NCBI GenBank assembly: GCA_964608055.1
Contig: CAZSMJ010000049.1
Location: forward strand, 1-14,503
Length of the DNA: 14,503 nt
Direction: 5' to 3'
Source: JALYNX01 sp964608055
GTDB lineage: Bacteria; Actinomycetota; Acidimicrobiia; Spongiisociales; ZC4RG35
In this document: one piece after another, positions 1-6,979 of the stretch
Layout: each line of letters begins with the position of its first letter
Position numbering within the stretch: position 1 is the first letter of the stretch
The notes under the pieces: generated by a model
Databases searched by the model: none
What the model saw: the letters and a program-made list of their open reading frames with translations, nothing else
What the model was told of the DNA's origin: nothing
Program-made: the position numbers and the translations under genes

Positions 1-9
1 CGCCCGCAC

Positions 10-1386
10 CTAGGAGGTCGTTGGCCAGACGAGATCGACACCACCTTCGGCGAGCAGAGCTTCTACTTCCGCACGCAGCGCGCCCGAATGGATCCGGTCC
101 TCCAGATTTCGTCCCGGACAGGAGGTCGCGGCGTAGTCGCCGTGACCAGCGATGGTTGAGGGTGAGACGTCGTAGCGGTCGGAGGCCCAGGCCAACACTT
201 TCACGAGAGACTCGTATTGGGCGGCCGTGGGTTTCTCCACCTCGAAGTTGCCCTCCACCACGACCAGGAAGTGGCCGGTGGTGTCATAACTGGTCGCGGT
301 GTCCCCCCGATAGGCCGGGTTCCGTCCCTCGTAGACCGTGCCGTCGACCCCGATCAACACGTGATAGGCGATGTCGGGCCAACCCTGGCCCGACATATGC
401 CAGTTCTGCCATCCCCGGAACTGGGAGGGACCGGTCACGCCGGCTTGGTCACCGGCATGATGAACGGTCAGCCTGACGACGGTATGAGGCAGCATTCGCT
501 CCAGCTGCGGCGGGCGGGCACCCCACTCGCCCCGCGACACCACAGGGACCGCGGGGATGAGACATCCTGGTGGCGGGCTGTCCCCTCCGGGTAGCACACC
601 GAAGTCTCCAGCCACCGGTAGTCCGGTCCGAAGACCGTAGGCGAGCGTCTCATCAGCCACGCCCTGAGTGTTCGTGTAGCGCAGGTAGCTGGTGCAGTTC
701 GAGGGTCGGAAGAGGCCCACCGACTCCGGGCCCGGAGCACCTCGGCCCGCCCATTCTGCGGCGACCACCTTGTCCCCTGCGTTACCGAAAACGAACGACG
801 AGTCGGCAACCCCCTGGGTGTGGGTGAACCGGAAGTAAACAAGACCGGTGGATTCGCGGTGGAGACCGATCTCGTCGATGCCGTCATTGTCGAAATCGCC
901 GACGTAGGGCTTGTCGCCCGGGTTGCCGAAGAAGTAACTGAAGTCTGCTGCTCCGAGGCCGCCGTCGTTGGCACCCAGTGTATTGACAATGAATACCCGA
1001 CCCTGGGACGGCCGGTAGATGGACACGGTGTCGCAGTCGTCTCCGTTGAAGTCGCCGGCGAGAGGGATGTCTCCTGGGTTGCCGAAGAAGAACTGGATGT
1101 CAGCGACACCCTGGCTGTTGGAGTTGCGGAGGTAGACGAATCCGTCGGATTGTCGGTACAGGCCCGGCGTCTCGTCACCGTCACAATCCCAGTCACCGAC
1201 CATCGGAAGGTCACCGGGGTTGCCGTAAAAGAACCTGGTGGTCCCGCCGTTCGCCGAGCTTCTGAGATACCACTCTCCTGTGGCGGTATCGACAATCCCG
1301 ATCGAGCCTTCCTGTGCCATCCCTGGTCCAGCCGTGGCGAGGATCAGCAGGGCGGCGGTCAGGGCGGTAGTGAGATGACGACGCAT
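10..1386 (-). CDS. Secreted PGRP/amidase-2 family peptidoglycan hydrolase with N-terminal repeats
   Basis: The 458-residue protein probably cleaves, or at least binds, peptidoglycan as a zinc N-acetylmuramoyl-L-alanine amidase outside the membrane. Residues 1-24 form a signal peptide: RR-rich start, hydrophobic core, then GMA before Q. Residues 50-275 hold five imperfect units of 40-50 residues with the pattern FFGNPGD.P..GD(F/W)D.DG....LYR.S.G.VYLR....GVAD, acidic and FG-GAP/calcium-loop-like. Residues 282-458 are the PGRP domain. By alignment to T7 lysozyme the zinc ligands are H309 (VHHAG), H415 (GHGDY) and C423 (SCPG), with the catalytic tyrosine Y341 (AYHVLIG), so the site is intact. The ATG has a clear ribosome site (AGGCGGAG, 4 nt away). 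It follows ndh by 82 bp and may have its own promoter. The repeats could bind cell wall or glycans; their role is not known. Confidence 0.9.
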   Translation of the reverse strand: MRRHLTTALTAALLILATAGPGMAQEGSIGIVDTATGEWYLRSSANGGTTRFFYGNPGDLPMVGDWDCDGDETPGLYRQSDGFVYLRNSNSQGVADIQFFFGNPGDIPLAGDFNGDDCDTVSIYRPSQGRVFIVNTLGANDGGLGAADFSYFFGNPGDKPYVGDFDNDGIDEIGLHRESTGLVYFRFTHTQGVADSSFVFGNAGDKVVAAEWAGRGAPGPESVGLFRPSNCTSYLRYTNTQGVADETLAYGLRTGLPVAGDFGVLPGGDSPPPGCLIPAVPVVSRGEWGARPPQLERMLPHTVVRLTVHHAGDQAGVTGPSQFRGWQNWHMSGQGWPDIAYHVLIGVDGTVYEGRNPAYRGDTATSYDTTGHFLVVVEGNFEVEKPTAAQYESLVKVLAWASDRYDVSPSTIAGHGDYAATSCPGRNLEDRIHSGALRAEVEALLAEGGVDLVWPTTS

Positions 1387-1413
1387 GTCTCCGCCTATTC
1401 GTCGGGTGTTGGC

Positions 1414-1419
1414 AACTTA
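1414..1419 (-). promoter_or_regulatory. Possible -10 element for the amidase gene
   Basis: TAAGTT fits TANNNT and lies 27 nt before the amidase ATG, inside the 82-bp gap after ndh. A start about 7 nt downstream would give a short leader carrying the AGGCGGAG ribosome site. No convincing -35 box is seen, so this is weak support for a separate transcript. Confidence 0.25.
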
Positions 1420-1468
1420 CCTCACCACGCCGGCTTCGGGGCTTCGGGCGGCACACGCTCGGCCACAG

Positions 1469-2728
1469 CTAACCATGAGGACCCATTCCGGGCGTCGGCG
1501 GCACCTCGGTGATGATCCTCGCTCCCTTCCTGAACGTGAGATAGCTCCACGCCCAGGACGCCAGAACGAAGAACCGGTTCCGGAACCCGATCAAATAGAA
1601 GATGTGGATCGCCAGCCAGGCCAACCAGGCGGGAAACCCGGAGAAGTCGAACCGGGGAAAGTCCGCCACTCCCCGTGCTCTACCGATCGTTGCCAGAGAT
1701 CCCTTGTTCCGATAGCGGAACTCCGGCCGAGCCTGTCCAGCCAGATCCGACTTGATGGCACGGGCGGCATGTCGCCCCATCTGCATCGCAGCCGGGGCCA
1801 CTCCGGGTACGCCAGGAACCACCGCCAGGTCTCCAACCACGAACACCTCATGATGGCCTGGCAGCGACAGATCCTGGTCGACAACCACCCGCCCTGACCG
1901 ATCGGTTTCCGCCTCCAACGCGGCTCCGAGGGCCGACGCCTTCACCCCCGCCGCCCAGAGCACATTGGCCGCTTCGATCCGCTCTCCCCCGACCAGAGTC
2001 ACCCCAGAAGCGTCAACGTCCTCGACCAGCGCGCCAGTGCGCACCTCGACACCGAGACTCTCCAACTGAAGACGTGCGCTCTCGGACAGACTGTCCGGAT
2101 AGACCGGCAGCACCCGATCAGTCCCCTCCACCAGGATCACCCGGGCCGAACCGGGATCGATGGCATGAAACTCCCGCTCCATGGAATGGACTGCAATCTC
2201 GATCAACGCCCCGGCGAGCTCGACTCCTGTGGGCCCACCTCCCACCACAACAAAGGTCAGCAGCCTCTCCGCCGACTCTGGGTCGCGTTCGGCCGCTTCG
2301 AAGGCCGCCAGGATTCGGCCCCGGACATGGAGCGCGTCCTCGATCGTCTTCAAGCCGGGTGCCCTCTCGGCCCATTCGTCCCTTCCGAAGTAGGAGTGGG
2401 TGGCGCCCGCAGCCATGATCAGATACTCGTACGCGACCTCGGAGCCGTCGTCGAGTCGGACCACTCTCCGATCGAGGTCGATGCCGGTCACCTCCGCGAG
2501 GAGGATTCGGCTGATGTTGGACTGGCGCCGGAAGATGGACCGGATCGGATAGGCGATGTCACTGGGGTTGAGAGCTGCGGTCGCCACCTGGTAGAGCAGG
2601 GGTTGAAACAGATGGAAGTTCCTCCGATCGATGATTGTCACGTCGACCGGCGCTCCCTTCAGCTCCTTGGCCGTGTTGAGACCGGCGAAACCCGCCCCGA
2701 CGATCACGACTTTGGGAATCCAGCTCAT
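1469..2728 (-). CDS. ndh: Type II NADH:quinone oxidoreductase (NDH-2)
   Basis: This 419-residue FAD enzyme would oxidise NADH and reduce membrane quinone without pumping protons. It has two Rossmann sites: VVIVGAGFAGL at residues 7-17 for FAD, and VVVGGGPTGVELAG at 160-173 for NADH. The second FAD motif VFVVGDLA is at 295-302, followed by APAAMQMGRHAA at 311-322, which is characteristic of NDH-2, and KGSLATIGR at 342-350. The C-terminus has a hydrophobic stretch (366-397) that would attach it to the inner face of the membrane. Length and motifs match the family. Its ATG overlaps the rdgB stop (ATGA), so translation is probably coupled, with a weak ribosome site (TGGGGA). A closely related FAD/NAD(P) quinone oxidoreductase is the main alternative. 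Confidence 0.9.
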   Translation of the reverse strand: MSWIPKVVIVGAGFAGLNTAKELKGAPVDVTIIDRRNFHLFQPLLYQVATAALNPSDIAYPIRSIFRRQSNISRILLAEVTGIDLDRRVVRLDDGSEVAYEYLIMAAGATHSYFGRDEWAERAPGLKTIEDALHVRGRILAAFEAAERDPESAERLLTFVVVGGGPTGVELAGALIEIAVHSMEREFHAIDPGSARVILVEGTDRVLPVYPDSLSESARLQLESLGVEVRTGALVEDVDASGVTLVGGERIEAANVLWAAGVKASALGAALEAETDRSGRVVVDQDLSLPGHHEVFVVGDLAVVPGVPGVAPAAMQMGRHAARAIKSDLAGQARPEFRYRNKGSLATIGRARGVADFPRFDFSGFPAWLAWLAIHIFYLIGFRNRFFVLASWAWSYLTFRKGARIITEVPPTPGMGPHG

Positions 2729-3300
2729 TTCCCCAGCGCTACGGCCAACGCCCTCAGGGCGCGGGCTCGATGGGAGAGACGGTTCTTCTCGGTCAGAGAC
2801 AACTCGGCGAGGGTGCGCCCATCGACTTCGAACACCGGGTCGTAACCGAAGCCCTGGTCGCCCCGTCGTTCCAGTGTGATCACGCCGTCGACCGAGCCCT
2901 CGGCGACTAACTCGACTCCGTCGGGAAAGACCAGGGCAACCACGGTCCGGAAGCGGGCCCGGCGATCGAGGATCCCCTCCATCTCGTCGAGCAAGAGCAC
3001 GACGTTCTCGGAATAGCTGGCATTCTCCCCTGCGAAGCGTGCAGTGTTAACGCCTGGCCGACCTCCCAATGCGGCCACCTCCAAACCGGTGTCGTCGGCC
3101 ACGGCCGGCAACCCGACAGCTACTGACACGACCCTCGCCTTGAGCAGGGCATTCTCCTTCAGGGTGTGCCCGGTCTCCTCGACGTCGGGCCAGTCCAAAC
3201 CGCGGACGATCTCCTCGGTTACCCCGAGCGGCCCGAGGACGTCTTCGATCTCGGTGATCTTGTCCGAATTCTTGGAGGCGACGACCAGCCTCGGGATCAC
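2725..3300 (-). CDS. rdgB: RdgB/HAM1 non-canonical purine NTP pyrophosphatase
   Basis: The 191-residue protein should hydrolyse (d)ITP and XTP to monophosphates in the cytoplasm, keeping deaminated purines out of DNA and RNA. Visible family motifs are ASKNSDK near residue 8 (the SxNxxK phosphate-binding start), ENALLKA, ADDTGLEV (with the catalytic Asp), PGVNTARFAG, the GFGYDP signature, and the C-terminal SHRARALR. Length is normal. The start is GTG and overlaps the rph stop in a GTGA junction; its own stop overlaps the ndh ATG (ATGA). The same rph-rdgB order occurs in mycobacteria (rphA-Rv1341). The call is firm because all nucleotide-binding and metal-binding motifs are intact. Confidence 0.95.
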   Translation of the reverse strand: MIPRLVVASKNSDKITEIEDVLGPLGVTEEIVRGLDWPDVEETGHTLKENALLKARVVSVAVGLPAVADDTGLEVAALGGRPGVNTARFAGENASYSENVVLLLDEMEGILDRRARFRTVVALVFPDGVELVAEGSVDGVITLERRGDQGFGYDPVFEVDGRTLAELSLTEKNRLSHRARALRALAVALGK

Positions 3301-3998
3301 CCTGCGACCGCCTCCCGCTGAAGGGCGTGAAGCTCCGAGATCCCTTTGGTGGCCAGGTCAAGGAGCCCGTCGAGATCCGAGCGGGTGAACGGGGCACGCT
3401 CCGCGGTGCCCTGCACCTCCACCAGTAGGCCTCGTCCCGACATCACGACATTCATATCGACCTCGGCAGCCGAGTCGCTCTCGAAGTCCAGATCCAGCTT
3501 CTGGTCGCCCTCGACAATCCCTACCGAAACCGCCGCCACCTCGTCGATGATCGGATTGCGCGCGATGACTCCCCGCTGCAAACCGTCTTCGAATGCCTGA
3601 TGCAATGCAACCCAAGCTCCGGTGATGGCGGCGGTCCGGGTGCCGCCATCGGCTTCGATGACGTCACAGTCGACTCTGGCCATTGCCTCACCCAGCGCCT
3701 TCAGGTCGACCGCGGCCCGGAGCGATCGCCCGATTAGACGAGAGATCTCCTGGGCACGACCCCCGGACACGTGGTCACGTCGCACCCGCTCTGAGGAGGC
3801 TCCAGGCAGCATCGCATACTCGGCCGTGACCCAGCCCCTGCCCGAATCCTTCATCCACCTCGGCACTTCAGCCTCGACGGATGCCGTGCACAGGACCTTG
3901 GTCCGCCCGAATGAGATGAGAACCGAGCCAGGGGTGGCCTCGGTGAACCCCAACTCCATGGATACCGGGCGCAGCTGATCGTTTGCTCGCTCGGTCAT
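3297..3998 (-). CDS. rph: Ribonuclease PH
   Basis: The 233-residue phosphorolytic 3'-5' exoribonuclease trims tRNA precursors and removes 3' nucleotides, normally as a ring hexamer. The usual N-terminus is visible as NDQLRPVSMELGF, followed by GSVLISFGRTKVLCTASV and the conserved block that includes GWVTAEYAMLPG. The phosphate-site stretch SGGRAQEISRLIGRSLRA is intact. DCDVIEADGGTRTAAITGA and the C-terminal VEVQGTAERAPF also match RNase PH rather than PNPase domains. It starts 12 nt after the stop of the metallo-beta-lactamase-fold gene with only a weak ribosome site (GGGT), so coupling is likely. It overlaps rdgB by 4 bp. Confidence 0.96.
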   Translation of the reverse strand: MTERANDQLRPVSMELGFTEATPGSVLISFGRTKVLCTASVEAEVPRWMKDSGRGWVTAEYAMLPGASSERVRRDHVSGGRAQEISRLIGRSLRAAVDLKALGEAMARVDCDVIEADGGTRTAAITGAWVALHQAFEDGLQRGVIARNPIIDEVAAVSVGIVEGDQKLDLDFESDSAAEVDMNVVMSGRGLLVEVQGTAERAPFTRSDLDGLLDLATKGISELHALQREAVAG

Positions 3999-4010
3999 CG
4001 AAAACCCAAA

Positions 4011-4754
4011 CTAGACATCGAACTGGGCTCCCGGGGTTGCGACTGCAACCGGGCGGTCGAAGGTGAGCTCGGCCTCGTGAACCGACTTGGCGACGTCGAG
4101 ATACGGTGGAATGTGGGTCAGCACCAGTCGCTGCGCCCCGACCTCGCGGGCGATCTTCCCGGCCTCGGAGGCTGTCAGGTGATGGGGATAGTCGTTCAAA
4201 CCGCGCTCGCCCTGATAGGCCGCCTCGCTGAGAAGCACATCTGCATCCTTCGCCAACTTCCTCCAGTCACCTTGCGGGCCGGTGTCACCCGTGAAGAAAA
4301 GACCCCGGCTGTTGGCTTCCCATCGTGAGCCAACGGTGGGAACCGAGTGGTCCATCTCGACGAAGCTCACGGTGAGACTGCCGAGCTCGACGGTGTCACC
4401 GGTCCAAACCGGGTGGAAGTCGTAACACCGATCGAGATGCGAACCCTGGCCTTGGTCGAGAAAAGAGGACAAACGGTCCCATACCGATTGCGGTGCATAC
4501 AAAGGGACCCCGGTCCTCGGCTCTGGTCGGTAGGTCCATGAGTGAAAGGCCGTCATCAGGTCAGAACAGTGGTCAGGGTGCTGGTGGGAGATCACGATCG
4601 CGTCGATCAGGTCAGGCTCGACCGGGAGGGCGGTGAAAGTGTCCGGACCGGCGTCGCACCAGACCCGGGTCCCGTCCTGTTCGATGAGATAGCCGGAGGC
4701 CGGCCGGCCCGGGACCGGGAACGTGCCCGACGAGCCCATGACATGGACCCTCAC
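4011..4754 (-). CDS. Metallo-beta-lactamase-fold hydrolase, Rv1339-like cyclic nucleotide phosphodiesterase candidate
   Basis: The start is taken as the GTG at 4754, because it forms a GTGA overlap with the pdxH stop and because the family-like VHVMGSSGTFP follows at once; a GGAAAGG ribosome site lies upstream. This gives 247 residues. The metal sites are complete: H57-x-H59-x-D61-H62 (SHQHPDH), H136 (MDHSVPT), D157 (FTGDTG) and H214 (LTHIPP). The arrangement resembles RNase Z and class II phosphodiesterase-like proteins rather than true beta-lactamases. In mycobacteria a similar protein (Rv1339) precedes rph and rdgB and has been described as an atypical cAMP phosphodiesterase. Family fold is firm; the substrate is inferred from motifs and position only. 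Confidence 0.85.
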   Translation of the reverse strand: MRVHVMGSSGTFPVPGRPASGYLIEQDGTRVWCDAGPDTFTALPVEPDLIDAIVISHQHPDHCSDLMTAFHSWTYRPEPRTGVPLYAPQSVWDRLSSFLDQGQGSHLDRCYDFHPVWTGDTVELGSLTVSFVEMDHSVPTVGSRWEANSRGLFFTGDTGPQGDWRKLAKDADVLLSEAAYQGERGLNDYPHHLTASEAGKIAREVGAQRLVLTHIPPYLDVAKSVHEAELTFDRPVAVATPGAQFDV

Positions 4755-5395
4755 GGCGCGAGCCTTTCCATGACCCAATCCGCTCCGGCTCTCGTATAAC
4801 GGACCCGATCGTGGAATCGATTGGGCTGGCCTTGCCAGAACTCGACCGTGTCTGCCGACAACCGCCATCCACCCCAGGATTCGGGTCTGGGCACCGCCTT
4901 GTCGCGGAACTCGGCGTCGAGAATCTCGAAACGCCTGTCCAGCTCCTCACGAGAGCCGATCAGCGTGCTCTGTCTCGATGCATGTGCGGCGATCTGGGAT
5001 CCTCGGGGCCGACTCGCAAAATAGCCATCGGCGAGCTCGGGCTCCACCGCCGTGACCGGGCCTTCGAATCGAACCTGGCGGTGGAGGAGGGTCCAAACGA
5101 AAGTGGCGGCCGCCCACGGATTGGCCTCGATCTCGACACTCTTCCTCGAACCGAGACCGGTATAGAACACCATGCCCCTGTCGTCGAAGCCTTTCATCAG
5201 CACGGCCCGACCGGATGGTCGCCCGTTGGCGGCGGCAGTGGAGAGAACGAAGGCATTCGGCTCGTCGATGCCCGCGGCCACGACCGCGGAAAACCACTCG
5301 TCGAATTGGGTATAGGGGTCGGCCGCCATCTCCCCCTCGACGAGTCCCTGGGCCTCGTACTCCCGGCGAAGACGGGCGATCCGGTCGTCAGTCAC
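4751..5395 (-). CDS. pdxH: Pyridoxamine/pyridoxine 5'-phosphate oxidase
   Basis: This 214-residue FMN enzyme oxidises pyridoxamine or pyridoxine 5'-phosphate to pyridoxal 5'-phosphate, the last step of vitamin B6 formation or salvage. It aligns with E. coli PdxH along nearly its whole length: the YTQFDEWF start, GRPSGRAVLMKGFD and FYTGLGSRK at the FMN/phosphate site, RQVRFEG, YFASRPRGSQIAAHASRQS, WGGWRL, EFWQG, and the substrate-site ending RFHDRVRY...ERLAP. The short actinobacterial F420/FMN split-barrel paralogues lack this tail, so the assignment is specific. The start is GTG with no strong Shine-Dalgarno; a TATCGT hexamer lies 7 nt upstream, suggesting a leaderless mRNA. It heads a five-gene string and overlaps the next gene by 4 bp. 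Confidence 0.96.
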   Translation of the reverse strand: MTDDRIARLRREYEAQGLVEGEMAADPYTQFDEWFSAVVAAGIDEPNAFVLSTAAANGRPSGRAVLMKGFDDRGMVFYTGLGSRKSVEIEANPWAAATFVWTLLHRQVRFEGPVTAVEPELADGYFASRPRGSQIAAHASRQSTLIGSREELDRRFEILDAEFRDKAVPRPESWGGWRLSADTVEFWQGQPNRFHDRVRYTRAGADWVMERLAP

Positions 5396-5402
5396 GATTC
5401 CG

Positions 5403-5412
5403 ACGATAGCCT
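5403..5412. promoter_or_regulatory. Overlapping divergent -10 elements for pdxH and the DUF983 gene
   Basis: On the minus strand TATCGT (5403-5408) stands 7 nt before the pdxH GTG at 5395. On the plus strand TAGCCT (5407-5412) stands 7 nt before the DUF983 GTG at 5420. Both fit TANNNT, and the spacing would place transcription start at the start codon. The two hexamers share 2 bp inside a 24-bp spacer. No clear -35 boxes are seen. Confidence 0.5.
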
Positions 5413-5419
5413 CGCCGGT

Positions 5420-5836
5420 GTGAGCCAGGACCCTCGCCTCCCAACTCGCATCAGGATCTGGCGTGGCCTGCGGCGACTATGCCCGCGTTGCGGCGGAAGG
5501 GCATTCAGCAGCTACTTTCGGATGAAGGATCACTGCGACCGATGTGGGCTGAGATTCGAGCGCGAGGAGGGCTATTGGGTCGGTGCGTTGATCATCAACA
5601 CGACGGTCACCTTCGGGACCTTTCTCGTCGTTTTCGTCGGGGGAATCCTCATCACCTGGCCCGAAGTGCCCTGGGCGGGGATCGGAGTGATCACGGTCGT
5701 AGCCAATGGCGCCATCCCCGTTCTCTTTTACCCCGTGTCCAAGACCCTCTGGATGGCCCTCGAGCTCGGCTGGCACCCGCTCGAGGACGGGGAGATCGAG
5801 GCCGCGGCTGCACGCAGCCCCACACCCGGTAGCTGA
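5420..5836 (+). CDS. DUF983 family membrane protein with N-terminal zinc ribbon
   Basis: This is the only plus-strand gene. A longer open frame runs back through pdxH, but the GTG at 5420 is the only sensible start outside it and has a -10-like TAGCCT exactly 7 nt upstream. The 138-residue product has a zinc ribbon C21-x2-C24 ... C39-x2-C42 (CPRCGG, CDRCGL), then two hydrophobic helices at about 53-79 and 85-108, and a polar tail. This is the layout of DUF983 proteins: a zinc finger on the cytoplasmic face of a small membrane protein. The family has no established function; some members lie near respiratory oxidase genes, but none are seen here apart from ndh downstream of pdxH. It ends 3 bp from the convergent acyl-CoA dehydrogenase stop. 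Confidence 0.85.
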   Translation: MSQDPRLPTRIRIWRGLRRLCPRCGGRAFSSYFRMKDHCDRCGLRFEREEGYWVGALIINTTVTFGTFLVVFVGGILITWPEVPWAGIGVITVVANGAIPVLFYPVSKTLWMALELGWHPLEDGEIEAAAARSPTPGS

Positions 5837-5839
5837 GGG

Positions 5840-6979
5840 TCAGAGCCTCTTTGCCACCTCGTCGAGCATCACTTCGGTAGCGCCGCCCCCGATGGACGCG
5901 ATCCGGACGTCGCGGTAGAGACGCTCGACGGCGGTCTCGGCGATGAAACCCATCCCTCCGTGGAACTGGACACAGTCGTAAAGAACCCGGTTCGCCAACT
6001 CGCCGACAAAGGCCTTCACCTCCGAGACCTCTCGAACCGCATCTTCGCCCTGATCGATGAGCCAGGCGGCCCGGTAGGTGAGCTCGCGGCCGGCGTCGAT
6101 CTCGGTTTGTCGCAGCGCCAATCGTTGCCGTATCGCCTGCTTTTCCCACAGCGCCGAACCGAAAGCTCGGCGTTGCTTGACGTAGTCGACGGTCAGTTCC
6201 AGAGCCCGCTGCGACTCACCGAGCGCCTGGCCCATGATGGCGAGACGCTCATTCTGGAAGCTGGACATGATGTAGTAGAAGCCCCGATTCTCCTCGCCGA
6301 CCAGGTTGTCCTCGGAAACCCATACGTCCTCCAGGACCAGTTCGGCGGTGTCGCTGGCGCGCCATCCCATCTTGTCGAGCTTGCGTCCGGTGGTGAAGCC
6401 GGCGGTCCCTCTCTCGACCAAGAAGATCGAGACTCCGCGCGATCCCTTCACATCAGGATTGGTTTTGGCCGCGACCAGGACCACATCTGCGATGGACCCG
6501 TTCGTGATGAACATCTTGGTTCCGTTGAGGACAAAGCCGTCACCCTCTCGACGTGCGGTGGTCCGGATCGCGGCCACATCCGACCCGGCATCAGGCTCGG
6601 TGATCGCGATCGCGGTCAGCGCCTCGCCGCTTGCGAATTTGGGCAGCCAACGCGCTTGTTGCTCGGGCCGGCCGAAATTGACCACGTATGGCGAGGCGAG
6701 GTCGGTGTGGACCAGCACCGTGATGGTGAACCCGCCGAACGTGGAGCGACCCAGCTCTTCGGCGAACACCACAGATGCCATGGCGCCCAGCCCGATCCCT
6801 CCGTGCTCTTCGGGTATCCGCAGCCCGAAAAACCCGAGCTTTCCCATAGCCGCGAGGACCTCACGGGGGACACCCTCGGTTTCCCACGCCGCCGCGTTGG
6901 GAACGATCTCACGCTCGACGTAGGTCCGAGTCTGGTCGCGCACCGCCTCCAGATCCTCGGTCATGTAGATCGATTTCAC
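5840..6979 (-). CDS. Acyl-CoA dehydrogenase (isovaleryl/long-chain type active site)
   Basis: The 379-residue FAD enzyme would introduce the alpha-beta double bond into an acyl-CoA and pass electrons to ETF. Full domain order is present: the N-terminal helical region, the FAD loops AITEPDAGSD (125-134) and KMFITNGS (155-162), the middle beta domain, and the C-terminal helices with QFHGGMGF and YRDVRI. The medium-chain catalytic glutamate position (YEGT in MCAD) reads GGGA at 364-367, so it is absent. A glutamate at E244 (FQNERLAI) matches the base of isovaleryl-CoA and long-chain dehydrogenases (LERLVL in human IVD). The GTG start is chosen over an ATG at 6964 because GGAGGC lies 6 nt upstream; it overlaps the lyase stop (GTGA). 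Pairing with an HMG-CoA lyase favours branched-chain substrates, but that is inference. Confidence 0.92.
   Translation of the reverse strand: MKSIYMTEDLEAVRDQTRTYVEREIVPNAAAWETEGVPREVLAAMGKLGFFGLRIPEEHGGIGLGAMASVVFAEELGRSTFGGFTITVLVHTDLASPYVVNFGRPEQQARWLPKFASGEALTAIAITEPDAGSDVAAIRTTARREGDGFVLNGTKMFITNGSIADVVLVAAKTNPDVKGSRGVSIFLVERGTAGFTTGRKLDKMGWRASDTAELVLEDVWVSEDNLVGEENRGFYYIMSSFQNERLAIMGQALGESQRALELTVDYVKQRRAFGSALWEKQAIRQRLALRQTEIDAGRELTYRAAWLIDQGEDAVREVSEVKAFVGELANRVLYDCVQFHGGMGFIAETAVERLYRDVRIASIGGGATEVMLDEVAKRL

Noticed and set aside
820..1512. Plus-strand open frame of 230 codons opposite the amidase repeats
   Set aside because: It is the antisense of a repetitive GC-rich gene, has no ribosome site or recognisable domain, and the minus-strand reading has a signal peptide and an intact PGRP site.
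4755..4868. N-terminal extension of the phosphodiesterase-like protein to an ATG inside pdxH
   Set aside because: The pdxH C-terminus is intact there, and the GTG at 4754 gives a GTGA overlap and a family-like start.
4811..5419. DUF983 frame extended back through pdxH
   Set aside because: It is antisense to well-conserved PdxH, and the DUF983 domain begins only after 5420.
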